From WJMT01 sp041686095 (lineage in GTDB: Bacteria; Acidobacteriota; Aminicenantia; Aminicenantales; Aminicenantaceae), in the NCBI GenBank assembly GCA_041686095.1, contig JAWLEN010000111.1, positions 1 through 7,530 of the forward strand: 7,530 bases of DNA, in the 5' to 3' direction. Under the pieces are notes generated by a model, which was not told the origin of the DNA, ran no database searches, and worked only from the letters and a program-made list of their open reading frames with translations. Position numbers and translations under genes: made by a program. Each line of letters opens with the position of its first letter. Position 1 is the first letter of the stretch. Below are positions 1-7,200 of the stretch, in pieces.

Positions 1-28
1 GTAAATGAAATATTAATGATTTAGAAAA

Positions 29-271
29 CTATCCCAGCTTTTTTGCTTTAGCCTCCAGTTCCTCACGAGTTTCTTTGTGTTCTGGATCAGGTACACAGCA
101 GTCTACGGGACAAACAGCTGCACACTGTGACTCATCATAATGAGGCACGCATTCTGTGCACTTATCAGGATCAATGACATAAATTTCATCTCCAGCACTG
201 ATTGCTTCATTTGGACATTCTGGTTCACAGGCACCACAGTTTATGCATTCATCAGTAATCATATAAGCCAT
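29..271 (-). CDS. 2[4Fe-4S] ferredoxin, Allochromatium/YfhL type
   Basis: This is a small cytoplasmic electron carrier with two [4Fe-4S] clusters. Cluster-binding cysteines are visible as C9-x2-C12-x2-C15-x3-C19-P and C38-x2-C41-x8-C50-x3-C54-P. The eight-residue spacing between C41 and C50, followed by a charged C-terminal tail (residues 60-80), marks the Allochromatium vinosum/YfhL subgroup rather than the short clostridial type. Such ferredoxins have unusually low and widely separated reduction potentials (family knowledge). The redox partner cannot be told from the neighbours. Two further cysteines, C58 and C59, follow the second cluster; from memory, C58 matches the extra cysteine of the A. 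vinosum protein, and C59 is additional. The ATG at 271 is chosen because a perfect AGGAGG (277-282) lies 5 nt upstream; M4 would be too far away. The gene has its own promoter (301-328) and is probably transcribed mainly alone. The stop codon is TAG. Confidence 0.95.
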   Translation of the reverse strand: MAYMITDECINCGACEPECPNEAISAGDEIYVIDPDKCTECVPHYDESQCAAVCPVDCCVPDPEHKETREELEAKAKKLG

Positions 272-276
272 TTTTG

Positions 277-282
277 CCTCCT
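277..282 (-). promoter_or_regulatory. Ribosome-binding site of the ferredoxin gene
   Basis: A full AGGAGG on the minus strand sits 5 nt before the ATG at 271. It fixes the start at M1 rather than M4 and suggests efficient translation. Confidence 0.85.
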
Positions 283-300
283 AAGTAAAATTAAGGAATT

Positions 301-328
301 ATTATAATACTTTTATATAAATTTTCAA
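301..328 (-). promoter_or_regulatory. Sigma-70-type promoter of the ferredoxin gene
   Basis: On the minus strand TTGAAA (323-328) is followed after 16 nt by a consensus TATAAT (301-306). Transcription would begin near 294, giving a leader of about 23 nt that carries the AGGAGG. The promoter starts 8 nt after the stop codon of the upstream TPR gene. No terminator-like hairpin lies between the two genes, so some read-through from the TPR gene is also possible. Confidence 0.75.
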
Positions 329-336
329 CGAAGTTC

Positions 337-993
337 TTATTTTATTTCCTCTAATTGAGCGATTTTTTGAGAGGCTTCGTATCCATAATAAGTTTGGGGG
401 TAATCTTCAGAAAGTTTTCTATATATCTCAAGAGCCTTCTCTTTGTCTCCTCTCTCTGCAAAGAGCTCTGCTTTTTTAAAAAGCACAATATCTAAAGAAA
501 GGTAACGGGGCTTGGCTTCCTCGATTTTTTGATAAATATCCAGTGCTGGGTCTAATTCCTTTTTTTCATTAAATATCTTTGCCTTGAGAAGCTGACCCTG
601 GTAATAAACAATATCCTTTTTAGATTCAGGAATATTTTCTAAAGCACTGAGCGCTTTGTCAAATTCTTCTTTCTCTATGTAATATTTTGCAAGGAATATA
701 TAACCCATTCGGGTGAATTTTCCTTTATCTGCCAGCTCTTTTAATTCCTGGATGCTTTCAGGGTCCTCATATATCTGCTGATTTAAATTGTTTATCTGGG
801 CTAATAACTCACTTTGTTTTTCCAAGTTTTGAGCCTTGATATATCTGGAAACAAGGAAGACAAGAAAAACAACAGCCAGAGCCCCTATGACAATGGCTAT
901 TTGTTTGGATCTCTTTTTTGCTAAATCATAAGCTCTGTTCAAAAAATCAAATAATTCATTACTCTTCAGTTTTCTTCGTTCCTTCCTCTTCAT
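337..993 (-). CDS. Membrane-anchored tetratricopeptide-repeat protein, YfgM-like
   Basis: The 218-residue protein begins with a very basic segment (residues 1-30, rich in Lys and Arg), followed by one hydrophobic helix at about 31-50, then a soluble helical domain. By the positive-inside rule the N-terminus is cytoplasmic and the rest lies outside the inner membrane. About three TPR-like helix pairs are recognisable, near 95-123, 129-160 and 168-200, with typical A/Y/A-L spacing such as KALSALE, ALDIYQKI and KALEIYRKL. This layout (basic tail, single span, TPR domain of about 200 residues) matches E. coli YfgM, an accessory partner of the SecYEG translocon and periplasmic chaperones. The similarity is of architecture only, and a role as a generic periplasmic assembly scaffold is equally possible. 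AAGGAG (1000-1005) lies 6 nt before the ATG. The gene follows the phosphatase gene but is separated from it by a terminator-like hairpin. Confidence 0.85.
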   Translation of the reverse strand: MKRKERRKLKSNELFDFLNRAYDLAKKRSKQIAIVIGALAVVFLVFLVSRYIKAQNLEKQSELLAQINNLNQQIYEDPESIQELKELADKGKFTRMGYIFLAKYYIEKEEFDKALSALENIPESKKDIVYYQGQLLKAKIFNEKKELDPALDIYQKIEEAKPRYLSLDIVLFKKAELFAERGDKEKALEIYRKLSEDYPQTYYGYEASQKIAQLEEIK

Positions 994-1039
994 AAAAGGC
1001 TCCTTATTCTAAACTTCAAAACTTCAGTATTAAATAATT

Positions 1040-1068
1040 TTTTTAACACATATCTCTGAAAATCTCAA
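1040..1068 (-). promoter_or_regulatory. Candidate promoter of the TPR gene
   Basis: TTGAGA (1063-1068) is followed after 17 nt by TAAAAA (1040-1045), and TG one base further upstream makes an extended -10 (TGTTAAAAA). It lies just beyond the hairpin that follows the phosphatase gene. The -10 matches consensus at only four of six positions, so this is a moderate call. Confidence 0.4.
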
Positions 1069-1070
1069 GT

Positions 1071-1112
1071 TGATAAAGAGGACGAAATTCAGGTTTGGCT
1101 GAATTTCATCCT
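1071..1112 (-). terminator. Terminator-like hairpin after the phosphatase gene
   Basis: Arms 1099-1112 and 1079-1092 pair over 14 bp in the minus-strand RNA, with one G-U wobble and a 6-nt loop (1093-1098). The stem opens 1 nt after the TAA stop of the phosphatase gene. The tail reads CUUUAUC, so the U-tract is short and interrupted. The stem is strong, but termination may be partial. It separates the phosphatase from the TPR gene, which has a promoter-like sequence just downstream. Confidence 0.6.
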
Positions 1113-1113
1113 G

Positions 1114-2610
1114 TTAACTGTTGGCTTTCATCACTTCTGACAGCTTGTTAAATAAATCAGTATTGTCATAATAACCCACAAATTTTTCATAACCTCTTCC
1201 TATGGAAAAAACAGGGACAGGAACCGCAGTATGAGCATCACTGGTCCAGCTGATTCCTGCTTTTTGATTGAGGATCTTAACCAATGTAAATCCAAACAGA
1301 GCGTTGTTAGAATCCTGAAAAGAACTCTGCAGCTCCTTATACTCTTTGGTTGAAAGAACTCTTCTCAGTTCTCTTTGGGCTTTTTTATCCCCTTGATAGG
1401 CTCTTTCCCGCAGTTTTTCTTCTTCCGCTTGGCTTATTTTTATAAGCCCGAAATGTTCTTTGATCAAAGGCATAAAATCATCCAGATTCCATTCCTGCTC
1501 ATCTTTACCCACCCTATAAGGTTTGATATACTCATCACTAAATTTTTTTAAAGAGGTGGTCTGGCCATTAAGAACTTCCAGTGACTGGCTGTAACCGGAA
1601 AAGATCGAACCCAGTCCCATACCCCCGCATTCATGGTCAGCTGTCACCACAATGAGGGTGTTCTCAGGATGCTGTTTGTAAAATTGAACCGCCCGTTGGA
1701 CCGCATGACTAAAATCCTGGACTTCTTTTATTAAAGTGGCTGCATCATTATCATGAGCAGCCCAGTCAATTTCACCCCCTTCCACCATCATGAAAAAGCC
1801 TTTATCATTATTCAAAAGTTCAATGGATTTATCCACATAATCAGCAAGAGAGAGGTCATTTCCGTTGACATCAATACGATAAGGCATGGCGATGTCTAAA
1901 GTGAGTTTTTCATTCAAGGCAATGATTTTTTCGCCGTTATTTTCTTTCCCCAGTGAAAGAAATTCATCTTGTGACTGAATGACTTTATATCCTTTCTGTT
2001 TGGCTAATTCCAGGACATCAGTCCGAAGCCCTTTGCTTCCCGATGGATATTTGATGCCTCCTCCTCCAAAAAAATCAAACTCACTCTCCACCATTTGTTT
2101 AGCTATTTCATAATAATGCCATCGGCTGGTCACCTTTGCATAGAAACAAGCTGGAGTGGCATGATTCAGAGAAACATTAGATATGATCCCTATTTTCATT
2201 CCTTTTTCCTTAACCATTTCTGCAATAGTTTTAAACTCAACCTTATTTTCTTCATCAATGTTGATTCTTCCGTTCATGGTTTTTTTACCGCTGGCCATGG
2301 CTGTTCCTGAGGCTGCAGAATCTGTTATATAAGAGCTGGAGGAAAAAGTAGTCATCAACCCAGTGCCGGGAAATTGAGAAAAGCTAAGTTTCTGGATTTC
2401 GATTTCATCTCCGTTTAAAGCCCCCTGAAATATTTCAGCTGCATGGATCTGAGATAATCCCATTCCATCCCCAATAAAAAGAAACACATACTTAGGTGAT
2501 TCAACATCCTTCTGAATTCCTTTTTCCAAACATGCAGAGGAACTTATTAACAAGACGATTATCCATACCAATACTGTGGTTTGTTTTATGATTCGTGCTG
2601 AATGGCTCAT
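1114..2610 (-). CDS. Alkaline phosphatase, PhoA superfamily, predicted lipoprotein
   Basis: This is a phosphomonoesterase that releases phosphate outside the inner membrane. Residues 13-26 form a hydrophobic signal ending in SSSAC, with C27 as the probable lipidated cysteine; serine at -3 is not ideal. Family motifs appear in order: IGDGMG with metal ligand D48; TDSAASGTA with nucleophile S98; HATPA with H150 and T152; VTSR with phosphate-binding R163; EGGEIDWAAHDND with E277, D282 and H286; TADHE with D325 and H326; and SDAHTA with H460. H150 and W283 replace Asp153 and Lys328 of the E. coli enzyme, a pair known from TAB5-type phosphatases. The spacing from H326 to H460 is 134 residues against about 42 in E. 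coli, because of a charged helical insertion. The ATG is the first possible start, since TAA lies in frame two codons upstream; the GAGGT ribosome site is 11 nt away, rather far. Phosphate-starvation control is likely but unproven. Confidence 0.93.
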   Translation of the reverse strand: MSHSARIIKQTTVLVWIIVLLISSSACLEKGIQKDVESPKYVFLFIGDGMGLSQIHAAEIFQGALNGDEIEIQKLSFSQFPGTGLMTTFSSSSYITDSAASGTAMASGKKTMNGRINIDEENKVEFKTIAEMVKEKGMKIGIISNVSLNHATPACFYAKVTSRWHYYEIAKQMVESEFDFFGGGGIKYPSGSKGLRTDVLELAKQKGYKVIQSQDEFLSLGKENNGEKIIALNEKLTLDIAMPYRIDVNGNDLSLADYVDKSIELLNNDKGFFMMVEGGEIDWAAHDNDAATLIKEVQDFSHAVQRAVQFYKQHPENTLIVVTADHECGGMGLGSIFSGYSQSLEVLNGQTTSLKKFSDEYIKPYRVGKDEQEWNLDDFMPLIKEHFGLIKISQAEEEKLRERAYQGDKKAQRELRRVLSTKEYKELQSSFQDSNNALFGFTLVKILNQKAGISWTSDAHTAVPVPVFSIGRGYEKFVGYYDNTDLFNKLSEVMKANS

Positions 2611-2643
2611 GATTTATATGTACCTCACAAAAATTTTCTTTCT

Positions 2644-2649
2644 ATTATA
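2644..2649 (-). promoter_or_regulatory. -10 box of the phosphatase promoter
   Basis: A perfect TATAAT on the minus strand places transcription start near 2637, 27 nt before the ATG. At the 17-nt spacing the -35 hexamer would be TTATAA (2667-2672), which matches consensus poorly. A good -10 with a poor -35 is typical of promoters that need an activator. A near-palindrome covers the -35 position. Confidence 0.55.
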
Positions 2650-2661
2650 CATATATAAAAA

Positions 2662-2677
2662 CAGGTTTATAAACTTG
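2662..2677. promoter_or_regulatory. 16-bp near-palindrome over the phosphatase -35 region (candidate operator)
   Basis: The plus strand reads CAGGTTTATAAACTTG, whose two halves are reverse complements except for one pair; the central 10 bp (2665-2674) are perfect. It is centred about 33 bp upstream of the predicted phosphatase start. Position and symmetry fit a dimeric regulator, but AT-rich DNA produces short palindromes by chance. Confidence 0.35.
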
Positions 2678-2810
2678 ATATTAATATTTTACCTGACTAT
2701 TCATAAAAAATTAGCAATGACCATTTCTTGTCTTGCTTTCAAGGATATACCAGTTTTTTATAAAAATGACAAATTATGGGATAGCAGGTAAAGAAAAATA
2801 AAACTATGTG

Positions 2811-2838
2811 AAAAAGGGTGAATAGGTACTATGGCCCT
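2811..2838 (-). terminator. Candidate intrinsic terminator of the HD-GYP gene
   Basis: In the minus-strand RNA, AGGG (2835-2838) pairs with CCCU (2815-2818). An inner AUAG/CUAU stem (2829-2832 with 2822-2825) closes a 3-nt loop, and the two stems are separated by a small internal loop. The 3' arm runs into five U residues (2811-2815). The hairpin starts 5 nt after the TAA stop. The stem is short, so efficiency is uncertain. Confidence 0.42.
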
Positions 2839-2843
2839 GTTTT

Positions 2844-4142
2844 TTAGTTTTCGAATCTATAATTTTTTTCTTTAAAAAGCTTAAGACAAACATCAACCAC
2901 GTCTCTGTCGTACAAAACTCCCCGGTTATCAGATATTTCCTTTAGAGCTTTGTCAATCCCCAACGCAGGCCGGTAGGGTCTGTGGGAAGCCATGGCTTCC
3001 ACCACATCAGCCACCCCAAGGATCCTGGCATCCAAAAGGATGTCTCTTTTAGACAATCCATACGGATATCCGGAACCATCCACTCTCTCATGGTGCTGGA
3101 GAATTATTTGATCCACCGGCCAGGGAAAATCGATGGCCTTTAATATATCAGCTCCTACTTGGGGATGTGTTTTGATAAGACTAAACTCTATGCTTGTCAA
3201 AGCTCTGGGTTTACTCAATATCTCAGCAGGGATATGGATCTTCCCTATATCATGGATGATTCCAGTTATTTTGATCCCATCTATCCTGTCATTACTTAGA
3301 CCCATTTCCATGGCAATGAGACGAGCCAAATCAGCCACTCGTCTTTGATGCCCTGCTGTGTAAGGATCGCGTATCTCCACTGTTTTTTCCAGAACCTGTA
3401 TGATGGCTCCAAACGCCTTCCTTAATTTACTCAGGCTTTTTTTGGCCTCTCCTTCAGCCCAATTCAGCTTCTTATGGGTATGTATAGCGACCACTCCATA
3501 TACCAAATTATCAGCTAATCTTTTTAAAAGATCGACTTCCTCTTCATTAAAAACATGAGTCTCACTTGAATAAATACTCAATGCCCCAAAAGGACGACCA
3601 TTGCTCATTAAAGGAAGAGACACCACTGAAGAAAATCCTTGTTTTAAAGCCTCTCCCCTCCAAGGCATGATATCAGGATTGGAGAGAATATCCTTGACCA
3701 CATAGGGTTTGCCGGTCCTTATGGCTGTGCCTTCAGGGCAGTTGCCGTCAGACCAATTCATGTTCATGTTTTCAAAGTACCTATCTGTATTTCCTGACTT
3801 TGCTAAAAGCTTTATGCTTTTCTTATCATCATCAACAGCTAATCCTACCCACGCCATACTGTAATCACCTTCTTCAACTATAATTTGGCATATGTCCCGA
3901 AGCAAATCCTCTTTATTGACAGACCGGACCATGGCTTTATGGCAAGAACTTAATGTTTTTAAAGCTCTTTTAGCTCTTTTTAACTCCAGCTTGGTTTGAC
4001 TCTGTTCCATTCTGATTTTATCTCTATCCAATTCTCTTTCTCTCAATACATTAAGTTCTTCAATAAGCTGTTCTTTAGTCTTATTTCTGTCTGGACCCCC
4101 ACTCCCCGCCTTCTTGGCTGTGCTTTCATTTTTATGATTCAC
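2844..4142 (-). CDS. GAF-domain HD-GYP cyclic-di-GMP phosphodiesterase
   Basis: The 432-residue protein is soluble and probably cytoplasmic, as no signal peptide or membrane span is visible. A charged coiled-coil-like N-terminus (about 20-65) leads to a GAF sensor domain (about 70-220), a short helical linker, and an HD-GYP domain (about 240-430). The catalytic signature is complete: H265, HD at 297-298 with K301, H326, HH at 350-351 in HHERVDGSGYP (GYP-type motif at 358-360), and D379 in GVADVVEAM. Such enzymes bind two or three metals and hydrolyse cyclic di-GMP to pGpG or GMP (family knowledge). The GAF ligand cannot be told from the sequence. The start is GTG, supported by AGGAG (4149-4153) 6 nt upstream; no nearby ATG fits. 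The gene lies 89 nt after the protease-barrel gene with no convincing promoter between, so it may depend on read-through. Its ribosome site lies in an inverted repeat. Confidence 0.93.
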   Translation of the reverse strand: MNHKNESTAKKAGSGGPDRNKTKEQLIEELNVLRERELDRDKIRMEQSQTKLELKRAKRALKTLSSCHKAMVRSVNKEDLLRDICQIIVEEGDYSMAWVGLAVDDDKKSIKLLAKSGNTDRYFENMNMNWSDGNCPEGTAIRTGKPYVVKDILSNPDIMPWRGEALKQGFSSVVSLPLMSNGRPFGALSIYSSETHVFNEEEVDLLKRLADNLVYGVVAIHTHKKLNWAEGEAKKSLSKLRKAFGAIIQVLEKTVEIRDPYTAGHQRRVADLARLIAMEMGLSNDRIDGIKITGIIHDIGKIHIPAEILSKPRALTSIEFSLIKTHPQVGADILKAIDFPWPVDQIILQHHERVDGSGYPYGLSKRDILLDARILGVADVVEAMASHRPYRPALGIDKALKEISDNRGVLYDRDVVDVCLKLFKEKNYRFEN

Positions 4143-4147
4143 TTTGA

Positions 4148-4198
4148 TCTCCTGCTTTTCCTTGTATAGAAAAAGGGTTTAAGTTGAGTCGCAGGAGA
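4148..4198 (-). promoter_or_regulatory. Inverted repeat that could sequester the HD-GYP ribosome-binding site
   Basis: In the minus-strand RNA, UCUCCUGC (4191-4198) is exactly complementary over 8 nt to GCAGGAGA (4148-4155), which contains the Shine-Dalgarno sequence of the GTG start at 4142. The loop is 35 nt; inside it a CUUUU/AAAAG helix could stack next to the main stem. The hairpin would form only in transcripts that begin upstream of 4198, meaning read-through from the protease-barrel gene. Whether it folds or regulates is inference. Confidence 0.4.
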
Positions 4199-4221
4199 AG
4201 AGAAAAAATTCAAAATAAATT

Positions 4222-4256
4222 AAAAAAAACGTTAAAAACCAGGGGTAAAGGTTAAC
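4222..4256 (-). terminator. Weak candidate terminator overlapping the end of the protease-barrel gene
   Basis: GUUAACC (4250-4256) can pair with GG (4239-4240) and UUAAC (4231-4235) around a 9-nt loop, leaving a 3-nt bulge, and eight U residues follow (4222-4229). The stem is AT-rich, bulged and overlaps the last codons, so at best it terminates partially. A competing CCAG/CUGG pairing exists. Confidence 0.3.
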
Positions 4257-7200
4257 TGGAAGTACCAATTTTTTTGGGGACGGTTAAAGGGATGGACCAG
4301 ATGAGCTCCCAAAATCACATATCCGAATAAATTGGCTCGGAGTCCTATTCCTGCACTGGATACAGGTTTGCGGTCCCCTCCTAAAAACCAGGCCTTATCA
4401 TCACTCCGCCAGGCAAGTCCACTATCAAAAAAGGCATTGAATTCAATGGGGAAAACTCCATAAAAACCTTCCCCTATCCCTAATACGCGGAACAGTGGAA
4501 AACGAAGCTCAGCATTAAAGACCATTATTCTGCTCCCAATCAAACGGTCATACACCTGACAACCCTCTTCACCGCATTCCTCAGCACTGAAAGAATTGGT
4601 GCTGTAACCCCGGACTAGACTATGATAACCAACAAATAAAGGGTAAAGACGACTGTCTTCTGCCCCTGGCCCGTAACGGCCGTAATGAAGGAATCGAAAC
4701 GCCAAGGTGAACGGACGCATCGGCATAAAATAGCGCCTGTAATCAGCTATGGTGTTGTAATAAGTGATGGTTCCAAAGGCCGGAGAGACTCCTAGCCGGT
4801 ATCTCTGACCTAAAATAGGACTGGTAGCTCCGAGAAAAGAACTGTCATACACCAAGGCTGCTTTAGCTACACCAAAATGGAGACTGTCCGGAGCAGGCAG
4901 ATCTTCTTTGTCTTTGGAAAGCTGAAGTCCATCGATCAGAGAATAAGATCGAGTCCGGACCTCCCTACTGAAATTAATAAAACTGTAACCTCCGGAAAGT
5001 TCAAACCTATGAACCTGGTTGAAAGGATAGGATGCTAATCCCTGGACCTGATAATTAACCTGCCGAAAAGTATATTCCTGTTCAATCAAGGCTGGTTCTC
5101 CGGAAACCTCTCCCACATCCTGAGCAAACCCGCCCGTTACATAAGGGATTCTCTGAACTGCCGCTCCCAGGTTCCATCGGTTTTTGGTGTATTCATATCC
5201 CACTAACGCGGCGGAATTTGCAATCCGAGTGCTGACCTGGACCATGGTGGAAAGACTGTGATAGCCCAAAATATCACTAAAAAAGAGAGACAATCCCCCT
5301 CCTCCATAAGTTCCAAAACGATCCACTCCGATGGCCACCTGAGGTGGACCGATATAATCTAGGGTGAGTTTGGGATTGTAGTCCTGAAAATCATAGGTTT
5401 TTTCCTCAGGAAGTCCATAAAGAGGGTTGCTGAGAAGCTGGGCCACTTCGCCTTCCGGTCTCTCTCTAGGGGGAAGAACAGATGGATTTGTTTGTTCAAA
5501 TTCATAAACCGGATTTTCCATATGTGATAAAACCTCAGAATCAATTTTTTTTAAATCGTATTTCCCATCTCGGTAAAAACAATAAACCAGGTCTCCTTTT
5601 TCTCTGGCTAAAGAGATAGCTGGACTTGTATATGTTATTCCACTAACCCCTGTATAAAAATGGGTGATTTGGAACTTCTGCTGACTTCCTAAATGAATCC
5701 GATAAATATTGGAAATGCCGTTTTGGTCTGAAATAAAATAAATGCTCTCTGAATCAGCCGACCACTGAGGATTTATGTTTTTGGCTGCCCGAAATCCGGG
5801 CACCTTTTGAATGCTTTTTGTTTGAGGATCAAAAAGAGCCAGTTCATAGTCTCCTATATTTAATTCTGTTAAATCAGTAGAAAATCTGTCTGTAACAAAG
5901 GCAATGGAACTTCCGTCAGGGGACCATGTGGGAAAAAGATCCGAATAGGCATCATGAGTCAACCGGGTTAGCTGATCCTCTTCCAAATCATAGCGGAAAA
6001 GATCGGTCAACCCTCCTATAAGAGCCGAAAATACAACAAATCGGCCCTCCGGAGACCAGGTTGGATTGAGAATTTCTCCTAATTCAGGAAACTTAACCTC
6101 TCTCTCCATATCACCTGTCTTGATATTAAAAATAGTGAGAACCGGGTCTCCTCTATGAACCGCGCCAAAAACAAATCGATCCCCGTCCCGATTCCAGCTT
6201 CCAGAAGACTTCACAAACTGAAGACTTTGAAAATGCGGATTGATGGAAGTGCGGGTCAGCCTTTCTTTGATTTCCCCGGTGTGGGCATCAGCAAGGTACA
6301 GATCCACAGAAAATAAATCCTTAGTGGACAAGAAGACTATATTCTCTCCATCGGGGCTGAGAGAGGGAGAAACATTCAATTGATTTTCTTTAGTAGCCTG
6401 AATAATCACCTCACTCTGATCGTGTCTTATCTGAGTCTTTTCAATCAATGGCTGGTATTTACTCATGAGGGAGCTTTTCCAATCCTCGGAAAGCTTTTCT
6501 AAAGATTGTCCTGTTGCTTTTTTTAGAATCTGCTGATAATCTCCTGTTTTACCTATAGATTTCATCAGCGTTGCGACAACTTTATCTCCCCAACGTCCTG
6601 TTAAATACGCCCATACCGCATGACCATATCGGTAGGGAAAATACTGTGATTTGTCCAACTCTTTGATGGCGGGGATCTCCTCTCTTAAAGTGATGTCTCT
6701 CATCCACATAGCTGTATGGGCATCCCTTGGTCCTAGAGATAAATATTCGGCTAAACCTTCCACTAACCATAAGGGAAGCCTTAAAGTAGAGGGAGAGGCT
6801 GAGTTCATGCTGGAATGATTTTGTGATGTGATGGCAAACTGGAATGCATGCACCATTTCATGGCCTATCACATGATCCGATTCTTTTAATGAAGGAGCCA
6901 GCGGCAGTATGATCCGCCGCTTAAGGGTTTCCGTGACGCCGCCTGTAGTCTCTCCTATCATCCCGGATATGGCCGTGGTCTGCTGAAAATGAGGAGAACT
7001 GGAGTAAAGAATCAGTATCTGTCGGTTTTTAAATTCATAATTAAGAATCCGCGATAATCGAGCGTACCACCGTTCAGCCATACGCGCAGCATGCTGAGCC
7101 ATCTCTTCTTCTTCCGGATAAAAATAAATATCAAAGTGCTGGGTGCTCATGACTTTAAAATCAAATGTATCATATTGAACCTTGTTGCGGCCAAAATACT

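Larger units (their letters stand above)
2627..2843. other. AT-rich intergenic region between HD-GYP and phosphatase genes
   Basis: Apart from the terminator-like hairpin near the HD-GYP stop codon and the phosphatase promoter elements, I see no gene here. A 12-bp AT palindrome (2755-2766) and short ATG-led minus-strand frames of under ten codons are present but carry no sign of function. Confidence 0.6.

Noticed and set aside
283..336. A terminator between the TPR and ferredoxin genes
   Set aside because: Only a 3-bp hairpin can be drawn; the space is taken up by the ferredoxin promoter.
2644..2664. A possible Pho box (CTGT...ATGT) upstream of the phosphatase gene
   Set aside because: The two TGT cores are 12 bp apart rather than 11 and the second half does not match CTGTCAT, so the resemblance is too weak.
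2755..2766. Perfect 12-bp palindrome TTTTTATAAAAA in the spacer upstream of the phosphatase
   Set aside because: It is pure AT in AT-rich DNA and far from any promoter element, so chance is the simpler explanation.
2095..3348. Open plus-strand frames of about 70 codons at 2095-2310, 2576-2791 and 3133-3348
   Set aside because: They overlap well-supported minus-strand genes or AT-rich spacer, lack ribosome sites and family motifs, and look like antisense shadows.
4156..4213. A promoter for the HD-GYP gene, using TTGAAT (4208-4213) or TATACA (4163-4168)
   Set aside because: No -10 lies at proper distance from TTGAAT, and no -35 lies at proper distance from TATACA; each box stands alone.
5359..6770. 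Minus-strand frames of about 60 codons at 5359-5544 and 6582-6770
   Set aside because: They lie inside the protease-barrel gene in another frame; their composition is that of frame-shifted coding sequence.
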